A stretch of DNA of 64,000 nucleotides, taken from the NCBI GenBank assembly GCA_963747005.1, contig CAVVDT010000011.1, forward strand, positions 124,001-188,000. Reading direction: 5' to 3'. Position 1 is the stretch's first letter. Each line of letters starts with the position of its first letter. Position numbers and translations under genes: made by a program. The notes below the pieces were generated by a model that was given only the letters and a program-made list of their open reading frames with translations, was not told the origin of the DNA and searched no databases. Positions 7,987 through 15,513 of the stretch are shown piece after piece. The DNA comes from CAVVDT01 sp963747005. GTDB lineage: Bacteria; Pseudomonadota; Alphaproteobacteria; Rhizobiales; Aestuariivirgaceae.

Positions 7987-9363
7987 ATGACGAAGCAATG
8001 GGGCAAGGAACCGTTCTGGGGCCTGGGTTTCGAGTGGGATCCGCAGTGGGTACTGACGCCCCGGCAGAAGGAACTCCAGGCCCAGCTCATCGACCTGTGC
8101 GCCAGTGAAATGCGCGCCAACGCGGTGGAGAGCGATAAAAAGCTGCTCTATCCGCGCAAGAATTTCCAGATCCTCGCCAGGCATGGCTTCCTCGGCCTCA
8201 TTGTTCCCAAGGAACTGGGCGGCATGGGCGAGAACCATGTGGCGGCCGCCATGGCGGTGGAGACCATCGCCCGCTACGGCTGCCCGTCGACCGCCATGTG
8301 CTACACCATGCATCTGGGCGCCGTGGCCGCGGCGCTGTTCCGCTATCACGATTCCAGGCCCATTCAGGACATCATGCGGCGCATCGACAAGGATTGCCTT
8401 GTCGGGACGCTGTCCTATTCCGATCCCGAGACCGGCTCGCACTTCTGGTATCCCATTTCTTCCGGCGCCGAGGAGGTGGATGACGGCTGGAAGGTGAGGA
8501 AGAAGGCCTCGTGGACCACCTCGGGCGGCTTTGCCGACTGGTACGTCATCCAGACCACCTCGCCCAACTTCAACGGCAACTATTCCGATCTTTCGTGCTT
8601 CCTCATCATGGGCAACGAGGTGAAGGCCGACCCGTCGAGCTGGAACGGCCTGGGGCTTCGCGGCAACCAGTCGGGTCCCATCGAGGTCGACTGCACCATC
8701 CCCAGGGAGCGTCTGGTCGGCAAGGTGGGCGATGGCGCGTCCTCCAACGACGAATGCGTCGATCCCTTCTTCCTCTTGTGCTCGTCGGCCTGCTGGAACG
8801 GCATTTCCATGGCCCTCATCGACATCGCCAAGCGCCACACCACCGGCAAGACCCACAAGGACGTCGGGATGCGGGTGGCGGACTATCCGACCATCCAGGA
8901 CTATGTGGGCGAGGCGATCATCGACACCAATGCCTGTCGCTCGTTCGATTATTCCATGGCCCAGGCCATGGACGCCGCCACCAACAACTGCGACTGGTCG
9001 CTGCACAAGGACCCGGCCGCGTTGCCGCGCGCCCAGTACCTGTCGTGGATGTGGCAGGTGAAGTTCGCCGCCGCCAAGAACGTGGCGCACGTCACCGACA
9101 AGATGCTGCATGCCTGCGGCGGCACCGGCTACAAGCCCGATCCGCTGGAAATCGAGCGTTACCTGCGTGACGGCAAGGCCGGCTGGGTCATGGGCCCGAC
9201 CAACGAGGTGCTGCGCCAGTTCGTCGGCAAGGCATCGCTGCTCGGCTTCGAGAGCCTCGATTACTGGAACCAGTCCATCAACGAGCGTGCCATCAACAAC
9301 GAGATCAAGAAGATGGACGCCAGCCAGAAGAAGGCGCTGGCCGAAAAGCTGCTTGCCGGGTGA
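7987..9363 (+). CDS. Acyl-CoA dehydrogenase-family flavoprotein
   Basis: This 458-residue protein has the acyl-CoA dehydrogenase layout: an alpha-helical N-terminal domain with GLIVPKELGGMGEN (about 76-89), a middle beta domain with WTTSGGFADWYVIQT (about 176-190), and a C-terminal helical domain with HACGGTGYKPDPLEIERYLRD (about 376-396). The last resembles the C-terminal flavin/substrate region. No obvious catalytic glutamate can be placed from sequence alone, so it may be a monooxygenase-like member (DszC/NcnH type) rather than a fatty acyl-CoA dehydrogenase. AAGGAGCGAGG precedes the ATG at 7987, favouring this over upstream in-frame starts. It stands alone on the plus strand. Confidence 0.82.
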   Translation: MTKQWGKEPFWGLGFEWDPQWVLTPRQKELQAQLIDLCASEMRANAVESDKKLLYPRKNFQILARHGFLGLIVPKELGGMGENHVAAAMAVETIARYGCPSTAMCYTMHLGAVAAALFRYHDSRPIQDIMRRIDKDCLVGTLSYSDPETGSHFWYPISSGAEEVDDGWKVRKKASWTTSGGFADWYVIQTTSPNFNGNYSDLSCFLIMGNEVKADPSSWNGLGLRGNQSGPIEVDCTIPRERLVGKVGDGASSNDECVDPFFLLCSSACWNGISMALIDIAKRHTTGKTHKDVGMRVADYPTIQDYVGEAIIDTNACRSFDYSMAQAMDAATNNCDWSLHKDPAALPRAQYLSWMWQVKFAAAKNVAHVTDKMLHACGGTGYKPDPLEIERYLRDGKAGWVMGPTNEVLRQFVGKASLLGFESLDYWNQSINERAINNEIKKMDASQKKALAEKLLAG

Positions 9364-9380
9364 CGGTGTACTTCCAATAG

Positions 9381-9533
9381 ATTTTCCATTCGGCGTCAAT
9401 CGAAGCTGTTGAATTCGTTCTGCGCGAGTTCGTCAGCTTCGAGCCGGATGGTTCACCTGTTGAGATGGCAAGGCGCGATGTCTACCTGGGAAGCTGCGTC
9501 TCAATGATTGCTAGTCGTGCTTTGGAATGCTAA
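9381..9533 (+). pseudogene. Possible 3' remnant of a coding region
   Basis: In the frame ending with TAA at 9531-9533 there are about 50 sense codons that read like coding sequence (EAVEFVLREFVSFEPDGSP, then VEMARRDVYLGSC) but no start with a ribosome site. It may be the tail of a decayed gene left in the gap between the dehydrogenase and the small membrane protein. This is a weak call based only on amino-acid composition. Confidence 0.2.
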
Positions 9534-9581
9534 GCCGATATCGGAAGTCTCGACTGATTTTCGCGAAGGACGGAGGGTGTA

Positions 9582-9899
9582 ATGGCTACGGCAATTCTCA
9601 TAAAGCATCATAATAGTGGCCTGATAAAAAAGGGGTATTATGGATTCAGTTGGACATATTTGTTTTTTGGATGGTTTGTGCCCCTGTTCAGGGGGGAACT
9701 TGGTGTAGCGGCGTTGCATTTTTTCTTTAGTTTTATAACGCTTGGTATTTGGCAGATTTTTTTCAGTTTCCTGTATAACAAGCAATACATGACACGGATG
9801 CTCACTGGCGGCTGGAGACTGGCAGGAAGTGAAGATGAAAATCGGCATGCGGCACTGAAGTTGGGAATGGACCCGCGCACTGCTGAACTGCCCGCCTAA
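9582..9899 (+). CDS. Small membrane protein, 105 residues, low GC
   Basis: The protein has a short polar N terminus, then KKGYYGFSWTYLFFGWFVPLFRGE and a second hydrophobic stretch HFFFSFITLGIWQIFFSFLYNK, predicting two membrane helices, and a polar C terminus of about 35 residues. The pattern GFSW-x-x-LFFG-x-x-PLFRG recurs in small bacterial membrane proteins of unknown function. GGACGGAGGGTGTA gives a good ribosome site. The base composition is strikingly AT-rich relative to both neighbours, suggesting recent acquisition. A weak terminator follows. Confidence 0.75.
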   Translation: MATAILIKHHNSGLIKKGYYGFSWTYLFFGWFVPLFRGELGVAALHFFFSFITLGIWQIFFSFLYNKQYMTRMLTGGWRLAGSEDENRHAALKLGMDPRTAELPA

Positions 9900-9924
9900 T
9901 CTGAGCCCCTCGATTAATCGAACG

Positions 9925-9940
9925 AGCGGAGCCGCTTTTT
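9925..9940 (+). terminator. Weak intrinsic terminator after the small membrane protein gene
   Basis: AGCG/CGCT form a 4-bp stem with a GAGC tetraloop followed by five T residues. A perfect 12-base palindrome TCGATTAATCGA lies immediately upstream at 9910-9921. The stem is short, so function is uncertain. Confidence 0.35.
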
Positions 9941-9991
9941 GTGGCTGATGGGCGTCTTGCCGGCCGGCGGATGCATGATAATCTCGATTCG

Positions 9992-10954
9992 TCATTCCGA
10001 CCCGTAGCCCGTCACTCCCAGCCCTTCGAGCATCCCACGGAACCACCGGAGGCCTTTTTCCAGCACCTCGCGCTCCAGCCGCACCAGTTCGGTGGGCGCA
10101 TGGCGTGACGTATCGAGGATGAGGTAGGCGGGATCGAAGGGCGGCGCGGCATAGCGGAAGGCGCCTTCACCCAAGCGCACGCCCTTGAGCGGCTTTCGTC
10201 CGGCAACCACCGGCGCCGCATAGGCCCACACGCTCTCGAAGGTGATTCGCCGCAAGCCCTCATCCAGCAACCGCCGGGTAATCGCCTCGATGGGCAGGAA
10301 CCCGTCGCCCATCGGCACCCCGGCGACCGTCAATATGCCCAAGGGCGCATCCTCCGGGCGCACCATCACATGGTCTTTCACATGCACCGATCGGACATGG
10401 GGTAGGGTGGCTTCCAGCGCCTTGAGCGGGTCCTCCAGCACCATCTGCGAATTGCCGTAGTCATAAAGGATTTTCACCGCCGGAGAATCCACCGCCTCGA
10501 CGATGGCGGCGAGTTCCGGCCCGGTGAAATCCTCGTGGTTTTCCAGCACCAGCGTGATTCCCGCCCGTTCCGCCATCGGGCTCACCGCCAAGAGGTCGAC
10601 GGTGGTCAGATTCATCATCTCCGCCACGCTGCCCCGGTGCCGGGTATAGAGCCGCATGGACTTCGCCCCCAGGCGCTCAGCCACCGCGATCAGCTCTTGC
10701 AGGTGGGCGGGATCGGTGCCGCTGGTATCGACTTCGAGGCTCATCCCCGCCCGTTCCAGCCGCCGGCGGACGGCGTCCATGCGCCAATCCTCGCGCCCGC
10801 CCAGATGCCGGTAATCGGGATCGTTGAGCGACAGGTTGATGCCTGTGAACCCGAGACTCTCCGCCATGTCGATGAAGGCGAGGGCATCGAACCCCGGCTG
10901 GTGACGGAAGTGGTGCAACAGGCTGAAGGAGTGAAGCGCCAGGTCGATCTTCAT
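9992..10954 (-). CDS. TIM-barrel sugar phosphate isomerase/epimerase
   Basis: The 320-residue protein has the xylose isomerase-like / AP endonuclease 2 fold. It opens MKIDLALHSFS, with a first beta strand, then shows probable metal ligands in VLENHEDF (about 143-150), LYDYGNSQM and VHVKDH, and a final glutamate in ITFESVWAY. Such proteins isomerise or epimerise sugars and inositols using a divalent metal. It is the last gene of a three-gene minus-strand operon: its ATG overlaps the TGA of the upstream kinase (ATGA). The context suggests use of a product from the dimethylglycine dehydrogenase-like gene or the kinase, but the substrate is unknown. Confidence 0.8.
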   Translation of the reverse strand: MKIDLALHSFSLLHHFRHQPGFDALAFIDMAESLGFTGINLSLNDPDYRHLGGREDWRMDAVRRRLERAGMSLEVDTSGTDPAHLQELIAVAERLGAKSMRLYTRHRGSVAEMMNLTTVDLLAVSPMAERAGITLVLENHEDFTGPELAAIVEAVDSPAVKILYDYGNSQMVLEDPLKALEATLPHVRSVHVKDHVMVRPEDAPLGILTVAGVPMGDGFLPIEAITRRLLDEGLRRITFESVWAYAAPVVAGRKPLKGVRLGEGAFRYAAPPFDPAYLILDTSRHAPTELVRLEREVLEKGLRWFRGMLEGLGVTGYGSE

Positions 10955-11865
10955 CGCGCCAGTGCCTCCAGCCGCGCCAGTTCGGCCGCGGTGGCATCGG
11001 CATAGCGTTGCCGTGCAGCCTCGTCCTCACCGGCCAGGGTCTGCATCCGCAAGATGCAATAGGCCGTCATGCGGTAACACAAGGCGGGTTCCAGCCACGC
11101 CAGTCGCGCCGCCATCGCCTCGTCGCCATAGCCTTCGAGGAATTCGATTCTTTCCCGGGCACTTAGGGACAGATGTCGATTCAATATCTGAAAGGCATCT
11201 GACACGAAACTGTAGGCATCCTCGGCCGGATCGCCGGCCGCCGGGCACTGCCAGTCGATGATCCGCAAGCCCTCCGGCCCGACGATGATGTTCTGCGCCC
11301 CGGCATCGGTGTGGATGAGCGAACGGCGGGCCAGCGGGGCAGGGGCCGGCCCGGGCTTCGCTCGCAGGGCCCGCAGGCGGGCCACATGGTCATCGCCACG
11401 GGCATGGGCGAGGATGGCCTCGCCCTCGGCGATGATGCCCTCGGGTGCGATCGGCACCGGGCGAAAGCCCTCGGGCGAAACCGTGTGCTGGCGCCGCATG
11501 GCATCGGCCACCGCGCTCACGTCCTCGGACCACGCCCGGCCGGCGTGAAAGCCATAGACGAGGACCGCACCCGCCCCGCTGTCCGGAAAGAATGCGACCG
11601 GCGACGGGGCCACCTCAAGCCCGTTGAGCCGTTCAAGGGCGGCCGCCTCGGCCGCCGGCAGGTTGGGAAACAGCGTGCCGGTGATGACCTCGGAAAACCG
11701 TTTCACCACCCAGTCGACGCCTTCGCCCTCGACCCGGAAGACATCGTTCCAGTAACCGCCCGATAGCGCCCTCGCCTTGAGCGGCACACCCGCCGCCAGC
11801 CCGGCCGCCGCCAGGAAGGAGATGACATCGGCCGGCGTCCAGCGGCTGGTCGGTTGATCGCTCAT
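10951..11865 (-). CDS. Aminoglycoside phosphotransferase-fold kinase
   Basis: The 304-residue protein carries the APH/choline kinase signatures: a catalytic-loop motif LIHTDAGAQNIIV (about 194-206), with HTD in place of the usual HGD, and the metal-binding IIDWQCP (about 212-218). Family members phosphorylate small alcohols such as aminoglycosides, choline or homoserine. No resistance role is implied by the context; it is translationally coupled to a sugar isomerase and follows a dimethylglycine dehydrogenase-like gene by 6 bases. The natural substrate could be an amino alcohol or sugar. Confidence 0.8.
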   Translation of the reverse strand: MSDQPTSRWTPADVISFLAAAGLAAGVPLKARALSGGYWNDVFRVEGEGVDWVVKRFSEVITGTLFPNLPAAEAAALERLNGLEVAPSPVAFFPDSGAGAVLVYGFHAGRAWSEDVSAVADAMRRQHTVSPEGFRPVPIAPEGIIAEGEAILAHARGDDHVARLRALRAKPGPAPAPLARRSLIHTDAGAQNIIVGPEGLRIIDWQCPAAGDPAEDAYSFVSDAFQILNRHLSLSARERIEFLEGYGDEAMAARLAWLEPALCYRMTAYCILRMQTLAGEDEAARQRYADATAAELARLEALAR

Positions 11866-11871
11866 GAACCC

Positions 11872-14292
11872 CTAGGCACGCGGCCGCTGGTTGTCGGGAT
11901 CATAGGCCGGCTGCGGAATGATGCGGGCGGCCCTGGGTTCGGCAAAAATCTCGATCTCGAAGGGCGCGTCCATGTCCGCTTTGTTGGGGTCCACATAGGC
12001 GAAGGTGAGCGACTTCTCCACCGTATGGCCATAGGCGCCCCCGGTGGTGAGCCCCACCACCTTGCCGCCCTGCAGGATCGGTTCGTTGCCGGCGCAGTCG
12101 GCATCGGTGGCGTCCACTTCCATGTAGACGAGCGAGATGCGCGGGCCCTGCTGCTTCGAGGCCAATGTCGCGGCCTTGCCGGTAAACTCCTTGTCCCACC
12201 TGACGAAGCGCTCCATGTCGGCCTCGACCATGGTGATCTCGGCGGTCAGTTCGCCGCCCCATCCGCGATAGGCCTTTTCCATCCTGAGCGAATTCATGGC
12301 GTAGGTGCCGAACAGGCGGATGCCGTGCGGCTTGCCCGCCGCCATCAGTTGATCGAACACCTTAGGCATCTCGCCCATCGGGCAATGCAGCTCCCAGCCC
12401 AGTTCGCCCACGTAGTTGACCCGGAGCAGCCGCACGCCCTCAACCCCCGCCACCGTGGCGATGCGCCCGGTGAGCCAGCGCATACCCTCATTGGAGAGGT
12501 CCTCGCCCGTCAGCGGCTGCAAGACGTCGCGCGAGCGCGGGCCCGCCAGCACCAGCACGCCATAATCGTCGGTGATGTCGGCGATGGTGACATCCTCGCC
12601 CGGTTCGAGCCGCCAGTGCAGCGCGTCCATGTCGTGAAGCTGGGCGGTTGCCGCCGACAGCACGTAGAAATGATCCTCGGCCAGCCGCGTCACCGTGAGT
12701 TCGCTGTCGATGCGACCGCCCTCGGTGAGGAGATGGCCGAGCATGATACCGCCCACCTTTTTCGGCACCCGGTTGGCGCAGATGCGCTCAAGGAAACCGG
12801 CGGCGCCGGGTCCCGTCACGTCGAACTTGGCAAAGGTGGAAAGGTCCATCAGGCCGACCCGCTGGCGCACCGCCTCGCACTCGGCCTTCACCGGCGCGAA
12901 CCAGTTGGAGCGGCGGAAGGAATAATCCTCACCCTCACCACTTTCATCGAACCAGCGCGCCCGCTCCCAGCCGAACACCGCCTGGAACTGGGCGCCGGCC
13001 GTCTTCAGCCGCTCATAAAGCGATGAGGTGCGTAGAGGTCGCTTGTCCGGGTGCTGCTCGCCCGGCCGGTAGCAGTAATACATGTGCTGGTAGTCGACCA
13101 CCGACAGCACCGAGGTATAGTCCTTGTCGGCCCAGTTGCCGAAGCGCCGCGGGTCGAATTCCAGCATGTTGATGTCGGCGGCGCCATGGACCATCTGCTG
13201 GGCGAGGTACTTGCCCGCTCCCGCCCCCTGGCAGATGCCGATGGAGGCGCCGTTGCACATCCAGTAATTCGGTTGGCCCGGCGCCGGGCCGAGCAGGAAG
13301 TTGGAATCGGGCGTATGGGTGATGGCGCCCGAGATCACCGACTTGATGCCGGCCCTGGCGAACAGCGGCAGGCGTTCCGTGGCCTTTTCCAGCCACGGCA
13401 TCAGCCGGTCCAGTTCCGGCGCGATGAGTTCGGATTCGAAATCCCACGCCGGCGGCTGGCCCTCCCAGCACACATGCGCGCCTTGGGTCTCGTAGGGGCC
13501 GATGAGGATGCCGTTGGTTTCCTCGCGCAGATAGGCGTGGCTATAGGGATCGCGCACCACCGGCAGTTCGGTCTTGAGATCGATCAGTTCCTGCAACGGC
13601 TCGGTGATGATGTAATGATGCAGCATGTTGCAGATGGGTACGTTGTGCCCGGTCCATCCCCCCACCACGTCGGCATAGGATCCGGCGGCATTGACCACGT
13701 GCTGGCAGGTGATGGTGCCCTGGTCGGTGATCACCTGCCATTCGCCTGATGCGAGATGCTTGATGTCGGTGCAGCGGGTGCGCCGGTAGATTGTGGCGCC
13801 GCCCTGGCGGGCACCCGCCGCCATGGCGTTGGTGACATCGGCCGGCGCCACGTGCCCGTCGGTGACGGTGAGGAAGCCCATCTTGACGCCGAAGGTCTCC
13901 AGATAGGGATGGTATTGCCGGATCTCGTTGGGGCCGATCAGGTGCGCCTCGTAGCCGATGAGCTTCGACATGGAATAGACGCGCTTGAACCATTCCACCT
14001 CGTCGTCGCTGAGCGCCAGCCGGATGCCGCCGCAGCCGTGCCACGAGACCGCCTCGCCGGTCAGTTCCTCCAGCTTCGGGTAGAGCAGGGTGCCTTCCAG
14101 ATGCACCTTCGCCAGGTTGAGCGAACCGACGAAATGCGGGCACTGGCCGGCCGCGTGCCAGGTGGAGCCGGAGGTCAGTTCGCCCTTTTCGATGAGCACC
14201 ACATCGCTCCAGCCTTCCCGCGTCAGGTGGTACAACAGCCCCACCCCCATGACGCCGCCGCCGACGATCACCACCCGTGCATGCGATTTCAT
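11872..14292 (-). CDS. Dimethylglycine/sarcosine dehydrogenase-like flavoprotein with GcvT domain
   Basis: From the ATG at 14292 (GGAGGGG ribosome site a few bases upstream) the protein has 806 residues, the usual length of the family. The N terminus holds the Rossmann motif VVIVGGGVMGVG (about 7-18) and SGSTWHAAGQC (about 42-52), where the histidine corresponds to the covalent flavin attachment site in related enzymes. The second half (about 430-800) is a GcvT/aminomethyltransferase-like tetrahydrofolate domain with NYVGELGWELH and a C-terminal GGAYGH region. The expected reaction is oxidative N-demethylation of dimethylglycine or sarcosine with transfer of the one-carbon unit to tetrahydrofolate. 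It heads the operon with the kinase and isomerase. Confidence 0.88.
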   Translation of the reverse strand: MKSHARVVIVGGGVMGVGLLYHLTREGWSDVVLIEKGELTSGSTWHAAGQCPHFVGSLNLAKVHLEGTLLYPKLEELTGEAVSWHGCGGIRLALSDDEVEWFKRVYSMSKLIGYEAHLIGPNEIRQYHPYLETFGVKMGFLTVTDGHVAPADVTNAMAAGARQGGATIYRRTRCTDIKHLASGEWQVITDQGTITCQHVVNAAGSYADVVGGWTGHNVPICNMLHHYIITEPLQELIDLKTELPVVRDPYSHAYLREETNGILIGPYETQGAHVCWEGQPPAWDFESELIAPELDRLMPWLEKATERLPLFARAGIKSVISGAITHTPDSNFLLGPAPGQPNYWMCNGASIGICQGAGAGKYLAQQMVHGAADINMLEFDPRRFGNWADKDYTSVLSVVDYQHMYYCYRPGEQHPDKRPLRTSSLYERLKTAGAQFQAVFGWERARWFDESGEGEDYSFRRSNWFAPVKAECEAVRQRVGLMDLSTFAKFDVTGPGAAGFLERICANRVPKKVGGIMLGHLLTEGGRIDSELTVTRLAEDHFYVLSAATAQLHDMDALHWRLEPGEDVTIADITDDYGVLVLAGPRSRDVLQPLTGEDLSNEGMRWLTGRIATVAGVEGVRLLRVNYVGELGWELHCPMGEMPKVFDQLMAAGKPHGIRLFGTYAMNSLRMEKAYRGWGGELTAEITMVEADMERFVRWDKEFTGKAATLASKQQGPRISLVYMEVDATDADCAGNEPILQGGKVVGLTTGGAYGHTVEKSLTFAYVDPNKADMDAPFEIEIFAEPRAARIIPQPAYDPDNQRPRA

Positions 14293-14525
14293 GCGCTCAC
14301 CCCTCCAACCAGGCTGACGAAGTGGCCCTGTTAGAGCCGCTTTCCGGCCCGCATTCAAGGCCATGGGCGCCGCACCCTGGCCTGTTTGCGTCGCCTCGTT
14401 GAGCCGTGTTTGACCGAGGGTGAGCAGGCTTCAACCCGGCGCCCCGCGGCCCGTGCATGACGTCTGTGGAGGCATGGCGGGTCCGGGCTATAGTCGCCTT
14501 CCATCCAACGGAGGCTTTGCATGTG

Positions 14526-15479
14526 ATGGCAGTGGCCGGTGGCTTCGGGGCGAAACGCTGGAGGATGTGGGCGCTCACCGGCCTGGCGCTCGGCATCGCG
14601 ACGCTGCGGCCGGCCGAGGCCCTGTGGTGGGCGGCAAGGCTCACCGGTGGCGGCGCCGTGCTCGCCATGGCGTGGGCCGGACTGGTCACGCCGCGCAGCG
14701 CCGACCGCACCAGCCGCACCTACCGCTATCATTTGTGGGTCGGCCGCATCGGTCTCGCCCTTGCGCTGGCCCATGCCGCCATCATCGCGGTCGGCGAACC
14801 CGATATCTGGCGCTATGCCGGGCGTCTCGCCACGGCGGAACTGGTGGCGGGCGCCGTGGCGCTCCTGCTGTTGGTTGCGCTGACCCTGGCGCGCGATCCC
14901 CTGAGTCCTCTTGTGCGCGCCAGCCCGGCGATGCGGGCGCTGCACCGCTGGGCCGCCGTCGCCGCCATCGTCCTGAGTTTCGGCCACATCGCCGCCAACC
15001 CGGCCATGCCGCGTCCGGCCTTCGCGCTGCTGGCGGTGGCGGCCGCCCTGCTGGTGCGATCGCACGCCATCGCACTGGCCGGGCTGCTGCGCGCCGCCCC
15101 GCGCGGCATCGTCGCGGCGGCGTGCGCCTCGGCGCTGGTCATGGCACTGGCCGGCTGGGGATTGGGCGAAATCAGCCAACAGGCCTTGCGCAATTCCCCC
15201 ATCGATCACGCCGGCTTCCACCACAAGGACCACTTCGATGTTTCGTGCATCGTCTGCCACCACAATTTCGCCGACCACAGCGGCACCGAGAACTGCCTTT
15301 CCTGCCACAAGCGCCTGTCGGTCAGCGCCTCGACCCGTATCGACCGGGTGTTCCACCGCTTCTGCATCGACTGCCATGTGAGCGATGCCTGGTGGGGCGA
15401 AAAGACCGGCCCGCTCAAGTCCTGCAAAGGCTGCCACGGCGTCCCCGGCGAGGGCGACAAGACCGGCAACCCCACGTGA
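14526..15479 (+). CDS. Membrane cytochrome: b-type helical domain fused to a tetrahaem c-type domain
   Basis: The 317-residue protein has about six predicted membrane helices. Two carry histidine pairs spaced 14 residues apart (H69/H83 and H140/H154), as in ferric reductase/cytochrome b-type bundles. The C-terminal domain (about 225-317) carries four CxxCH haem c motifs at 241-245, 257-261, 280-284 and 300-304, with further histidines nearby as ligands, resembling small class III/c7 cytochromes. It could oxidise quinol and pass electrons through the c haems, or the reverse. GGAGG at 14510-14514 supports a start at 14523 (GTG) or 14526 (ATG). The molybdopterin enzyme gene starts 35 bases later, so they probably work together. 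Confidence 0.8.
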   Translation: MAVAGGFGAKRWRMWALTGLALGIATLRPAEALWWAARLTGGGAVLAMAWAGLVTPRSADRTSRTYRYHLWVGRIGLALALAHAAIIAVGEPDIWRYAGRLATAELVAGAVALLLLVALTLARDPLSPLVRASPAMRALHRWAAVAAIVLSFGHIAANPAMPRPAFALLAVAAALLVRSHAIALAGLLRAAPRGIVAAACASALVMALAGWGLGEISQQALRNSPIDHAGFHHKDHFDVSCIVCHHNFADHSGTENCLSCHKRLSVSASTRIDRVFHRFCIDCHVSDAWWGEKTGPLKSCKGCHGVPGEGDKTGNPT

Positions 15480-15513
15480 TGCGCAGGGCCGTCGATTGCC
15501 CTATATTGCTCCC

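Noticed and set aside
10951..11865. Antibiotic resistance gene (aminoglycoside phosphotransferase)
   Set aside because: Only the general kinase fold is supported; the operon context is metabolic and the HTD catalytic-loop variant is unlike resistance enzymes.
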